A stretch of 64,000 bases of DNA. It comes from Gammaproteobacteria bacterium. Lineage in GTDB: Bacteria; Pseudomonadota; Gammaproteobacteria; Steroidobacterales; GCA-2729495. The notes under the pieces are model-generated. The model saw only the letters and a program-made list of their open reading frames with translations, had not been told where the DNA came from and did not search any database. Both the position numbers and the translations under genes were made by a program. The stretch covers positions 1,371,001 to 1,435,000 of the forward strand of contig CP129466.1 in assembly GCA_030583605.1 (NCBI GenBank), in the 5' to 3' direction. Positions within the stretch are counted from its first letter, which is position 1, and each line of letters starts with the position of its first letter. This document shows, one piece after another, positions 9,200 to 17,571 of this stretch.

Positions 9200-10168
9200 A
9201 TGTGGCAGAGCAGCCTGCTCAATGCGATTGCCGACCGACGCCAGGCGTTACGGACCTTCTTTTCACTGGGAGCGGCGGCCACTGGCATGGCGCTGGCGGG
9301 CTGCGCACCACCGGCGGGTGAGCAGCGCACTGCGAAACGCGTGCCGATCGATTTCAATGACCCGGCGCAGAACCTGCGGGCATTCATCAAGCTGACCGGG
9401 GATCTCGATCCGAAGGCGGAAACCGTCGGCTGGTTCGGCGGCACGGTGTTCGCGGTGACCACGCCCGATCAGCCGCTGCGGCCGCTGTTCGGCGTGGAGG
9501 GTTTCGGTGTGCTGCGGGTCACCGCCCAGCCGAATGGCGCCTGGCGCATGTTCAATCGCGAAATTGCCTTCTACAAGGATGTGCAGAGCGGCGAGTTCAT
9601 CGACCAGTGGACCAATCCCTTTACCAGCGAGACAGTCGAGGTGAGCCCCATCCACAACAAGGTCGTGAACGCGGAAATCGCTCCGGTCATGAAGATGGAT
9701 TTCGACGGCACGATGGTGGAAGTGCCTTTCCGGCCGCCATGGGTTCTTATGCGGGACAAGGCGTTCTCGCTGTTCGAGGTGCATACGGCCTTTCCAAGCC
9801 CCATGCAGCCGGCGCAGTGGCCGCGCGAGTCGGCTGGCAGCACGCTGCGCATCAGCGAAATGTTCCAGCGATTTACGACGCTGGCCGAACTCGAGGATCC
9901 GGATCGCAGTTGGAGCGACTACTCCGGCACCTGGACGCGCATTGGCCCGTGGCTGCCATGGATGCTGCAGGGACAGACACCCGGGCACCTTTTCTATCGC
10001 TGCTTCATGGACCGCACCGGCACGATCGAGCGCCTGCCGGCGCCGCTGCGCGCCCGCACGGAGCGGGATTACCCGGAATTCTTCCGCGCTCCCGGGGACG
10101 AGACCTGGGGCGGCCAGAACGACTCGAGCTTCAGTGTCTACATGGCCGAGCACGCGCCGAAGCGGTAG
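9200..10168 (+). CDS. DUF1838 family lipoprotein, second paralogue
   Basis: 322 aa. N-terminus has a hydrophobic stretch ending LAGC (Cys about 35) preceded by DRRQALRTFF, which could be a Tat-type lipoprotein signal. The rest is collinear with the preceding protein: VGWFGGTVFAVTT, NPFTSETVEVSP and PWLPWMLQGQTPGHLFYRC match the three blocks of the first copy, so they are diverged duplicates. Good AGGAG site 12 bases before the ATG. The first copy is soluble-periplasmic and this one lipid-anchored, which suggests two positions for related activities. Function unknown. Confidence 0.82.
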   Translation: MWQSSLLNAIADRRQALRTFFSLGAAATGMALAGCAPPAGEQRTAKRVPIDFNDPAQNLRAFIKLTGDLDPKAETVGWFGGTVFAVTTPDQPLRPLFGVEGFGVLRVTAQPNGAWRMFNREIAFYKDVQSGEFIDQWTNPFTSETVEVSPIHNKVVNAEIAPVMKMDFDGTMVEVPFRPPWVLMRDKAFSLFEVHTAFPSPMQPAQWPRESAGSTLRISEMFQRFTTLAELEDPDRSWSDYSGTWTRIGPWLPWMLQGQTPGHLFYRCFMDRTGTIERLPAPLRARTERDYPEFFRAPGDETWGGQNDSSFSVYMAEHAPKR

Positions 10169-10315
10169 CGCCGCGGTTTTCGCGCGCCAGGCGCTGGCAT
10201 GCGGCTGCAGCATTCCGCGCTTCTGGTGCCTGCGGTCAGGGCGAGCGGCTGCAGTGCACATCGGCCCGGCGAAACGGAATTTTTTCCGGGCGGCTTTCGG
10301 CGCTAAACTACGCAC

Positions 10316-10780
10316 ATGGTGAAGTTTCGCCTCAATGGCAAGGACGTCAGCGCGGACGTGCCGGACGAGATGCCGCTGCTCTGGGTCCTGCGCGATACGC
10401 TCGGGTTTACCGGCACGAAGTATGGCTGCGGCATCGCCGTCTGCGGCGCGTGCACCGTGCACATCGACGGCCAGGCGGTGCGCTCCTGCGTGGTGCCCGT
10501 TGCCGGCATCGCCGGGCGCGAGATCACGACGATCGAAGGTATCGGGAGCCTCGAGAACCTGCACCCGGTCCAGCAGGCCTGGATCGACGAGCAGGTGCCG
10601 CAGTGCGGTTACTGCCAGCCGGGCATGATCATGGCAGTCGCGGCGTTTCTCGATGAGCACCCCGAGCCTGACGACGAGACGATCAACCGCTCGATTACCA
10701 ACATCTGTCGCTGCGGCACCTATCCACGGATCCGCCGCGCCATTCACCGCGCTGCCGGGCTGAGGCGCGGTTTGCCCTGA
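10316..10780 (+). CDS. [2Fe-2S] subunit of a xanthine oxidase-family (isoquinoline oxidoreductase-like) enzyme
   Basis: 154 aa with both expected clusters: a plant-type ferredoxin motif CGIAVCGACTVHIDG followed by a fourth Cys in VRSC, and the C-terminal four-helix cluster domain with CGYCQPGMIM and CRCGTYPRIRRAI. This is the small subunit (IorA/CoxS/QorS type) that passes electrons from a molybdopterin subunit. The large molybdenum subunit, normally next to it, is not here; the next gene is a cytochrome c. Two-subunit membrane-associated enzymes of this family do use a cytochrome c acceptor, so the remaining subunit may be encoded elsewhere. moaC and mobA at 34.5-35.6 kb show the organism makes the cofactor. 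Confidence 0.88.
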   Translation: MVKFRLNGKDVSADVPDEMPLLWVLRDTLGFTGTKYGCGIAVCGACTVHIDGQAVRSCVVPVAGIAGREITTIEGIGSLENLHPVQQAWIDEQVPQCGYCQPGMIMAVAAFLDEHPEPDDETINRSITNICRCGTYPRIRRAIHRAAGLRRGLP

Positions 10781-10821
10781 TCCAGTCAACCCTCAGTCAA
10801 CTCCACGCGAAAGGACCTGAC

Positions 10822-11370
10822 ATGCGTCTTGGACGACTTTTCATTGCTCTTGCAGCGGCATCGCTGTTCGGTGTGACGGGCTGCGGTGGCGGCGGCAAGC
10901 CGCCGGCCGCCGGGAGCGCGGCACCTGCCGCAAGCCCGCCGCCGGCCGCACCGGCAGAGGCGCCGGCGGGCGCGCCGGCAGCCGCACCGGCGGAGACCGC
11001 GGCGGCGCAGCCGGCCGCTGGCGATCTCGCCGGGATGATCGCAGCCGCTGACCTGAAGAAAGGCAAGACGCTGTTCCTGCAGTGCCGCGCCTGCCATAGC
11101 CTTGCGCCAAAGTCAGAGCCGGGCAAGATCGGCCCGACGCTGTATGGCGTCGTCGGCCGCAAAGCCGGCAGCGTCGAAGGCTTCGATTACTCCGATGCCG
11201 TCAGGAACTCCGGCAAGGTCTGGACGGTCGAGGACATCGACCATTGGCTGGAGAAGCCGAGCGAGTTCCTGCCGGGCAACAAGATGGTATTCATGGGCAT
11301 CAAGAACCCGCAGGATCGCGCCAACGTCATCGCGTTCATCCAGCAGGAATCGACGACCGCCGCACAGTGA
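10822..11370 (+). CDS. Class I c-type cytochrome, lipoprotein
   Basis: 182 aa. A lipoprotein signal ends in VTGC (Cys21), then an Ala/Pro-rich linker (about residues 25-68) leads to a single haem domain with CRACH (Cys88, Cys91, His92) and a probable axial Met in NKMVFMGI. The domain resembles cytochrome c2/c550 with KIGPTLYGVVGRKAGSVEGF and ends in NVIAFIQQ. It would be tethered to a membrane on the periplasmic side and shuttle electrons. Its position 41 bases after the orphan [2Fe-2S] subunit suggests it may be the acceptor for that enzyme (inference). Confidence 0.9.
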   Translation: MRLGRLFIALAAASLFGVTGCGGGGKPPAAGSAAPAASPPPAAPAEAPAGAPAAAPAETAAAQPAAGDLAGMIAAADLKKGKTLFLQCRACHSLAPKSEPGKIGPTLYGVVGRKAGSVEGFDYSDAVRNSGKVWTVEDIDHWLEKPSEFLPGNKMVFMGIKNPQDRANVIAFIQQESTTAAQ

Positions 11371-11404
11371 TTCCCCCGCGCGGTGCCTGGCGCGGATCCA
11401 CGCG

Positions 11405-12124
11405 TCAGGTACCGCCGCGGCCGGCGGCCACGCTGAAGTGGGCGCGAAAGCCGCTCGCACGCCAACCCCACCAGCTCAGCAGGTAGTAGCTGCACATCAC
11501 GAGGGCGAACAGCCACTCGATCACGTTCTGCGCGCGGTCGCGGTCCGGCGCGAAATTGTTCACGGGAATGCTGAGCAGCCCGACGCCGAGCAGGATGGCA
11601 ACGACCAGCAGCTTGCCGCGGATGACCCGGCGCGGCAGCAGGCGTATGGCCGGGAGCCCGGGCCGGGTCAGTTCGCGCAGCAGGACCATCTGCGCCAGCG
11701 CGCTGAACGAGAAATACACGGTGACTCCGTAGCGGCGCATCAGGTCATAGGCCTCTCCCTTCGAGCCCAGGAATACCGCGTACAGGATCAGGAACCCGGC
11801 GGCGATCACGCCGAGCGCGGCCATGGCGCGCATCGCGGTCGAATCCGCGTGCCCGATGGCGAGCAACCAGCGCCGGCAAAGTGCCCAGTAGGCTGCGAGC
11901 ACCACGGCGGCGGGAATCATCCCGGCCTTGAACAGGAAATAGGCGATCCCGTGCCGGCCCGCTGCGCTGATCGAGGTGCAGCCGCTGAAGTAGGGGATGC
12001 AGCCGGGAACGATGTCGGCCTGCACCGAGATGAAGTAACACAGGTGCACGACGGCGAACGGCAGCAGCCCCGCGGCCAGCGCGATCCAGGCGAGCGACAC
12101 ACCGCGGCCGGCCGTGGCGCTCAC
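11405..12124 (-). CDS. Polytopic membrane protein, FRAG1/DRAM-like
   Basis: 239 aa with about six predicted transmembrane helices. The first extramembrane loop has GCIPYFSGCTSISAAGRHG, resembling the PYISD-containing loop of the FRAG1/DRAM/Sfk1 (CWH43 N-terminal) family; a late helix carries VIEWLFALVMCSYYLLSWWGWR. Start is a GTG at 12124 without a strong ribosome site. Convergent with the cytochrome gene. Role unknown; the family link is by loop pattern only. Confidence 0.6.
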   Translation of the reverse strand: MSATAGRGVSLAWIALAAGLLPFAVVHLCYFISVQADIVPGCIPYFSGCTSISAAGRHGIAYFLFKAGMIPAAVVLAAYWALCRRWLLAIGHADSTAMRAMAALGVIAAGFLILYAVFLGSKGEAYDLMRRYGVTVYFSFSALAQMVLLRELTRPGLPAIRLLPRRVIRGKLLVVAILLGVGLLSIPVNNFAPDRDRAQNVIEWLFALVMCSYYLLSWWGWRASGFRAHFSVAAGRGGT

Positions 12125-12535
12125 AGGATTGCCGCAAGAATGTCAGGCGGGATGGACAACCGCTGCGCCGCCACCGGGCGCGAGCCCCGCCACGACGCAA
12201 CGCACGCGCGCCCTCGGCAGCCGGCGGCCTGCCGGTGGGGCAGGCCGTTGCGTAGTGAAGATATGGTTGAAAAAATATAATAAATAACAATGTGATACAG
12301 AATTTTTCTCATTTTATATCTGCCAGACTGCCGGACCGGTGCTGCATGGCTGACCGGCGGTGCCGGGGCGACGCCGATGGCAAGCCGGTAATCTAGCCGC
12401 AGCGGCAGCCGACATGCGAGCCGGTTTGTTGCTGTGGATTCCGCGGCCGGTTGCGGCAGCGGCGTGGGGCGGCGGTGCGGTTCGCCGCTGGCCGGATCGC
12501 GCGGACCGGCACCGGTCGATTGCAGCGAGGTACTG
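12125..12535. other. 411-base divergent intergenic region with AT-rich island
   Basis: Bases about 12262-12325 are strikingly AT-rich (TTGAAAAAATATAATAAATA in part) in an otherwise GC-rich region. This is the likely place for promoters of the membrane protein (left) and the CHAD gene (right), but no clean -35/-10 pair with 17-bp spacing is seen. No gene is supported. Confidence 0.4.
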
Positions 12536-13429
12536 ATGGCATACCTGATCAGGCGCAAGGAACCTGTCGATGCGGAATTGCGCCGCATTCTCGCCGAGCA
12601 GAACCGGCGCGCGCTCGGTCTGCTGCGTGACTGGCAGGAGCATCCCCGCGAGAGCGTTCACCAGGCACGCCAGGTTTTCAAGCGTATTCGCGCCCTGTTG
12701 CGGTTGCTGCGCCCGGGTGCTCCGTACGTCTATCGTGTCGAAAACTCCTTCTACCGCGACCTCGGCCGCAGCCTCGCCTGTGCACGCGATTCCGAGGCGG
12801 TGATCGACGCATTGGGACTGCTGGAAGGACGCGTTTCCGGCCCGCTGGCGCAGGACTCCCTCCGCATGATGCGCAGCGGGCTGGAGCAGCGTGCTGTGCG
12901 CGAGCGCGAGTGCGAAGCGCACGACCTCGGCGGGCGTATCGAGGCGGCGTGCGCGGCGCTCGGTATCGCAGCCAAACGCATTCGCGACCTGCCGCTCGGC
13001 CAGATCCGCCGCAAACACCTCCGGCGCGGTGCCGACGCCAGTATCGCGAGCTGTGTCGCCGCGCTCGATCGCGTCCGGCGCAGCGGCGCGGATGGGGATT
13101 TCCACGCCTGGCGCAAACAGGTCAAGTACGTTCTGCACCAGGCGCGGCTGCAGCGCGATGTGCGGCCACGCCGGGCATCGGACAGCAGCGCACGACTCGA
13201 TGCGCTGGCTGGCAGCCTCGGCCGCCATCACGATCTCGTCGTCCTGGAGGATCTCCTGCGCCGCCAGCACGACGCACTGAACATTGACCTACACCTGCGC
13301 TCGATGCGCAACGCCGTTCGCCTCGCCAAGGGGCACTTCGCGGATGAGGCGCTCGCGATGGGAGCGCAGATCTTCCGCCGGCGCCTGCCGGGTGGCGCGA
13401 ACCTGACCGGGTTCGGTTCCCGTGCCTGA
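12536..13429 (+). CDS. CHAD domain protein
   Basis: 297 aa, all-helical and rich in Arg/Lys and His. ESVHQARQVFKRIRALLRLL and FHAWRKQVKYVLHQAR are the two halves of the CHAD fold, in which conserved His and basic residues line a channel that binds polyphosphate. The start at 12536 has GCGAGG just upstream and gives the family's usual N-terminus. It lies directly in front of phoB and the rest of the phosphate regulon, 132 bases away with a PHO box between; this fits a polyphosphate-related role, perhaps docking to polyphosphate granules. No CYTH triphosphatase domain is fused or adjacent. Confidence 0.85.
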   Translation: MAYLIRRKEPVDAELRRILAEQNRRALGLLRDWQEHPRESVHQARQVFKRIRALLRLLRPGAPYVYRVENSFYRDLGRSLACARDSEAVIDALGLLEGRVSGPLAQDSLRMMRSGLEQRAVRERECEAHDLGGRIEAACAALGIAAKRIRDLPLGQIRRKHLRRGADASIASCVAALDRVRRSGADGDFHAWRKQVKYVLHQARLQRDVRPRRASDSSARLDALAGSLGRHHDLVVLEDLLRRQHDALNIDLHLRSMRNAVRLAKGHFADEALAMGAQIFRRRLPGGANLTGFGSRA

Positions 13430-13519
13430 ATCGCAGCCGCATTGGGGGCGTCCGTGATCGCAGTCGCCGCGCTGCGCCTGACCTTGCGGCGTCCCGATTC
13501 ACGCCGGGCGGCGTTGTGT

Positions 13520-13548
13520 GCGTAACTTGTTTGTAATGAAAGCCTGTT
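13520..13548 (+). promoter_or_regulatory. PHO box upstream of phoB
   Basis: Half-sites GCGTAAC (13520-13526) and TTGTAAT (13531-13537) lie 11 bases apart, the helical period of PhoB half-sites, with a weaker third at 13542-13548. It indicates autoregulation of phoB. The same GCGTAAC half-site occurs in the porin box. Confidence 0.65.
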
Positions 13549-13561
13549 CCAATCTGCCCGC

Positions 13562-14269
13562 ATGGTGGTGAATCGGCAGTTGACGGCCGCGCGAAAGGTT
13601 CTGATCGTTGAAGACGAGGCGCCGATCCGCCAGATGATTGCCTTCAATCTCACGCGCGCCGGATTCGAGATCGAAGAGGCTGAGGACAGCGCGACTGCGC
13701 GCAGCCGCATTGCCGACAGCCCGCCGGACCTGGTGCTGGTCGACTGGATGCTGCCGGATGCCAGCGGCCTGGAGCTCACGCGCGCCCTGCGCCGGGAGAA
13801 GAGCAGCCGCGAACTGCCGATCATCATGCTGACTGCGCGTGCCGAGGAACGCGACAAGGTCACGGGTCTGGAGGGTGGCGCAGACGATTACATCACCAAG
13901 CCGTTCGCGGCGCGTGAACTGCTGGCACGGATCAATGCCCTGTTGCGCCGCGCGTCGCCGCCCGATGACGGCGTGCTTTCTGTCGGGCCGTTGCGCCTTG
14001 ATCCGGCTGGCCATCGAGTCTGGGCCGGCGGGACGGAAGTGGCGCTAGGGCCGACCGAATACCGGCTGCTGAAGTTCCTGATGACGCACCCGGAACGCGT
14101 ATTCAGCCGCGGCCAGCTCCTCGATCAGGTCTGGGGCCGCAACGTCTATGTCGAGGAACGCACGGTGGACGTGCAGGTTCGCCGCTTGCGGCAGGCGCTC
14201 GAGCCACACGGCTCGGATGGCTGCGTGCAGACCGTCAGAGGCGCCGGTTATCGCCTCTCCGTGCGCTAG
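13562..14269 (+). CDS. phoB: Phosphate regulon response regulator PhoB
   Basis: 235 aa. Receiver domain with acidic pair ED (18-19), phosphoacceptor Asp61 in LVDWMLPD, Thr91 and Lys113 in ITKPF; then an OmpR-type winged helix (about 135-232) with VEERTVDVQVRRLRQAL as recognition region. Paired 20 bases upstream of a PhoR-type kinase and followed by phoU-pstSCAB, so the PhoB identity is secure. On phosphate limitation it should activate the PHO boxes seen at 13520, 16361 and 21311. Confidence 0.95.
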   Translation: MVVNRQLTAARKVLIVEDEAPIRQMIAFNLTRAGFEIEEAEDSATARSRIADSPPDLVLVDWMLPDASGLELTRALRREKSSRELPIIMLTARAEERDKVTGLEGGADDYITKPFAARELLARINALLRRASPPDDGVLSVGPLRLDPAGHRVWAGGTEVALGPTEYRLLKFLMTHPERVFSRGQLLDQVWGRNVYVEERTVDVQVRRLRQALEPHGSDGCVQTVRGAGYRLSVR

Positions 14270-14289
14270 CGCCGGGTGCGGGATCGCTG

Positions 14290-15579
14290 ATGCCCAGCGC
14301 CTGGACGACCGCACTGCTGCGTCTCGCCATTCTGCTCGGCGCGGGGGCGCTGGTTGGCTGGGTATACGACAACGTCTTCCTCGGCACGCTGCTCGCCTCG
14401 CTCGGGGCGCTTGGCTGGCATCTGTTCAATCTCTATCGGCTGGATCGCTGGCTGCAGACCGGCAGGATCGATGTCATCCCGGATGGGGTCGGCATCTGGC
14501 CACCGGTGTTCGCCCGCATCGAGTACCTGCGCGAGAAATCGCGTCGTCGCCGGCGGCGCTGGCGGCAGCTGGTGCGCGAGATCCGCGCCTCGGCGAGCGC
14601 GTTCCCCGATGGCGGCGTCCTGCTCGACGAGAGCCACGAGATCGTGACCTTCAACACGGCCGCCCAGCGCCTGCTGGGGCTGCGCCGCAGGCGGGATCGG
14701 GGTCAGCGCATCGAGAACCTGCTGCGACATCCGGATTTCGTGGCGTATCTGCGGCAGGGCGAGTACGGCCGGTCGATCGAGTTGCCCGCACCCGTCGGGG
14801 ACGACACCTGGATCAGCTGCCTGATGATCCCGTATGGACCGAAGCAACAGCTGCTGCTCGTCCGCGACATCACACCGAACATGCGTCTCGAGCGAATACG
14901 CCGGGATTTCGTGGCGAATGCCTCGCACGAGTTACGCACGCCGCTGACCGTGATCAACGGCTATCTGGAGACGCTAGCCGACGACGGAACCGCTCCGGCG
15001 GACTGGCGCCAGCCGCTCGCCGAGATGCGGACGCAGTCTCAACGCATGCGCAAGCTGCTCGACGACCTGCTGGAATTGTCGCGACTGGAGTCCGCGCTGC
15101 CGTGCCCGCTTGATCGTCCGGTGGACATGGCGGCGCTGGCGCATGCGGCGCGCAAGGAGGCACTGGCGATGCCGCAACACCCGCAGCAGGTGGAAGTGGC
15201 AATTCACAGCACCGCCCGTGTGCTTGGTGACGAGGGCGACATCCATTCAGTCGTTTCGAACCTGGTCTCGAACGCGGTGCGCTACACGCCCGTGGAAGGC
15301 GCCATCCGCATCGAGTGGAGCGCCGACGCGCAGGGGGGGCACCTGGCGGTTTGCGACACCGGTATCGGCATCGTCGAGGAGGAGATTCCGCGCCTGGCCG
15401 AGCGCTTCTACCGCACAGCTCGCGGGCGGGCGCGACAGCAGGGCGGCACCGGCCTCGGCCTGGCGATCGTCAAGTACGCTCTGCGCCGCCATGAAGGCGA
15501 GCTCGAAATCCGCAGCCGGCCGGGCGAGGGCAGCACCTTCATCTGTCATTTCCCGCCGCACCGGCTTGCCGTATCCTGA
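14290..15579 (+). CDS. phoR: Phosphate regulon sensor histidine kinase PhoR
   Basis: 429 aa. Two N-terminal membrane helices (about 8-45) with a very short periplasmic part, an Arg-rich linker (RRRRRRW at 85-91), a PAS domain (about 95-195), the H-box NASHELRTPLTVINGYLE with His213, and a HATPase domain with DTGIGI and GGTGLGLAIVKYAL. The lack of a real periplasmic sensor domain is typical of PhoR, which senses phosphate through PstSCAB-PhoU. Forms an operon with phoB. Confidence 0.95.
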   Translation: MPSAWTTALLRLAILLGAGALVGWVYDNVFLGTLLASLGALGWHLFNLYRLDRWLQTGRIDVIPDGVGIWPPVFARIEYLREKSRRRRRRWRQLVREIRASASAFPDGGVLLDESHEIVTFNTAAQRLLGLRRRRDRGQRIENLLRHPDFVAYLRQGEYGRSIELPAPVGDDTWISCLMIPYGPKQQLLLVRDITPNMRLERIRRDFVANASHELRTPLTVINGYLETLADDGTAPADWRQPLAEMRTQSQRMRKLLDDLLELSRLESALPCPLDRPVDMAALAHAARKEALAMPQHPQQVEVAIHSTARVLGDEGDIHSVVSNLVSNAVRYTPVEGAIRIEWSADAQGGHLAVCDTGIGIVEEEIPRLAERFYRTARGRARQQGGTGLGLAIVKYALRRHEGELEIRSRPGEGSTFICHFPPHRLAVS

Positions 15580-15621
15580 ACCGGGCACGACCGCACGAGC
15601 TCGTGCCCACGCGAGGCAGCA

Positions 15622-16377
15622 ATGGAAACCGAGCATTTCAGCCACCACATTTCGCGGCGTTTCAACGAGGAGCTCGAGCGCCTGCGCAGCGAGGTCCTGC
15701 GCATGGGCGGGCTGGTAGAGCAGCACCTCGGCGTGGCCGTCGAGGCGATCGTCTCGGGCGACAGCGAAATGGGCCTGCGCATCGCGGCGGAGGACTACAA
15801 GATCAATCAGCTCGAGGTGTCCATCGACGAGGAGTGCACCCGCATTCTCGCGACCCGCGGGCCGACGGCCGGAGATTTGCGGCTCGTCATTGCGGTGATC
15901 AAGACCATCACCGATCTCGAGCGCATCGGCGACGAGGCCCGCAAGATCGCCATGCTTGCCGCCCACATGGCGACGGAACGGCGCCAGCACGAGGAGTATC
16001 ACGAGCTGGAGTCGCTCGCCGGGCACGTGCAGGAGATGGTTCGTGACACCCTCGATGCATTCTCGCGCATGGATGCCCAGGATGCGCTCGGCGTGGTCGA
16101 GGAGGACAAGCTCGTGGACGAGCAGTACGACATGATCACGCGCCAGTGCATCAGCCTGATGATGGAGGACCCGCGGACCATCCGCAGGTTTCTGGACATC
16201 ACTTGGGCCGCGCGCGCGCTCGAGCGGATCGGGGACCATGCGAAGAATATTTCCGAGTACGTCGTGTACCTCGTGCATGGACGTGATATCCGGCACGTGG
16301 GCATCGAGACGGTGAAACACGAAATGGGTGTCGGTCGGACCCCGCAGATCGGCGATGAACCTGAAATAAACCCGTAA
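15622..16377 (+). CDS. phoU: Phosphate transport regulator PhoU
   Basis: 251 aa containing two three-helix PhoU repeats, with metal-site motifs ITDLERIGDEARKIA (about 95-109) and ALERIGDHAKNISEYVVYL (about 200-218). PhoU links the Pst transporter to PhoR and keeps the kinase silent when phosphate is plentiful. Here it precedes rather than follows pstSCAB, an order different from Escherichia coli pstSCAB-phoU. Its stop codon overlaps the PHO box of pstS. Confidence 0.95.
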   Translation: METEHFSHHISRRFNEELERLRSEVLRMGGLVEQHLGVAVEAIVSGDSEMGLRIAAEDYKINQLEVSIDEECTRILATRGPTAGDLRLVIAVIKTITDLERIGDEARKIAMLAAHMATERRQHEEYHELESLAGHVQEMVRDTLDAFSRMDAQDALGVVEEDKLVDEQYDMITRQCISLMMEDPRTIRRFLDITWAARALERIGDHAKNISEYVVYLVHGRDIRHVGIETVKHEMGVGRTPQIGDEPEINP

Positions 16378-16378
16378 C
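16361..16378 (+). promoter_or_regulatory. PHO box upstream of pstS
   Basis: CTGAAAT (16361-16367) and CCGTAAC (16372-16378) spaced by 11 bases, overlapping the last codons of phoU and 54 bases before the pstS start. It suggests the pst genes have their own PhoB-dependent promoter. Confidence 0.6.
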
Positions 16379-16431
16379 AATGCCCCGCCAGACTGCGCGC
16401 GTTTCCAGACAACACCCAGCGCGAGGGCATC

Positions 16432-17484
16432 GTGGATAAATCGGCAAGCATTGCCGCCATCATCGGCGGCACGGTCCTGGTGGCGGCGGCCTGGGGCCAG
16501 GCGGCACGTGACTACATCAATGTGGTTGGCTCGTCCACGGTCTACCCGTTCGCCACGGTGGCGGCGGAACGGTTTGGCCGGGCCAGCGGGTTCAAGACCC
16601 CCAAGATCGAGGCCACCGGATCGGGCGGCGGCATCAAGTTGTTCTGCGCCGGCATCGGCGTGCAGTATCCCGACATTGCCAACAGCTCGCGTCGCATCAA
16701 GACCTCGGAGCTGACCGAATGCGGCGGCAACGGCGTGAAGCAGATCGTCGAGGTCAAGATCGGCTACGACGGCATCGTGCTGGCGAACTCGCGTTCCGCG
16801 CCGCGTCTCACGCTGACGCGCCGGGCGATCTTCCTGGCGCTGGCGAAGCAGGTGCCGGACCCGAAGGGGGGCGAGGCGCTCATCCCGAACCCCTACCAGA
16901 GCTGGCAGGACATCGACGCCACGCTGCCCGCCGTGCGCATCGAGGTGCTCGGTCCGCCGCCGACCTCGGGCACCCGCGATGCCTTCGTGGAACTCGCCAT
17001 GGAGGGCGGCTGCCAGGCGTTCCCCCGGATCGCGGCACTCAAGGCGAGGGACGAGGGGCAATTCAAGGCAGTCTGCCACACGGTCCGCGAGGACGGCCGC
17101 TTCATCGAAGCGGGCGAAAATGACAATCTCATCGTGCACAAGTTGAAGACGAATCCCAATGCGGTCGGCGTGTTCGGCTACAGCTTCCTCGAGCAGAACG
17201 AGGACTCGGTGCAGGGGTCGAGTGTCGATGGTGAGTTGCCGACCTTCGAGGCGATCTCCTCCGGCGCCTACCCGGTGTCCCGCCCGCTGTTCGTCTACGT
17301 GAAGAAGGCGCACATCGGCTCCATTCCCGGCCTGCGCGAGTTCGTGCAGGAGTTCACCAGTGCCAAGGCAATCGGCGCCGATGGATATCTTGCCGACAGG
17401 GGCCTGATTCCACTGCCGGCTTCCGAACTGGCGGCCGTGCAGGCGGCGGTGTCCGGGATGAAGCCGATGGACGCGGTGCATTGA
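16432..17484 (+). CDS. pstS: Phosphate ABC transporter substrate-binding protein PstS
   Basis: 350 aa, GTG start behind GCGAGGG. Short signal peptide (MDKSASIAAIIGGTVLVAAA) then NVVGSSTVYPFATVAAERFG, TGSGGGIKLFC and NSSRRIKTSEL, which are the phosphate-binding loops of the PstS/SphX group, and PPPTSGTRDAFVELAM in the second lobe. It captures periplasmic phosphate and hands it to PstC/PstA. Four cysteines suggest disulfides. First gene of pstSCAB. Confidence 0.93.
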   Translation: MDKSASIAAIIGGTVLVAAAWGQAARDYINVVGSSTVYPFATVAAERFGRASGFKTPKIEATGSGGGIKLFCAGIGVQYPDIANSSRRIKTSELTECGGNGVKQIVEVKIGYDGIVLANSRSAPRLTLTRRAIFLALAKQVPDPKGGEALIPNPYQSWQDIDATLPAVRIEVLGPPPTSGTRDAFVELAMEGGCQAFPRIAALKARDEGQFKAVCHTVREDGRFIEAGENDNLIVHKLKTNPNAVGVFGYSFLEQNEDSVQGSSVDGELPTFEAISSGAYPVSRPLFVYVKKAHIGSIPGLREFVQEFTSAKAIGADGYLADRGLIPLPASELAAVQAAVSGMKPMDAVH

Positions 17485-17571
17485 CGGATGGTCTGCCGGG
17501 CCGAGCGACCGCCGCGCCGATCCGCTGCCGTCGCCTTGCCGCGCGGCACTGATCGCTGAGTGCATCCGGCC

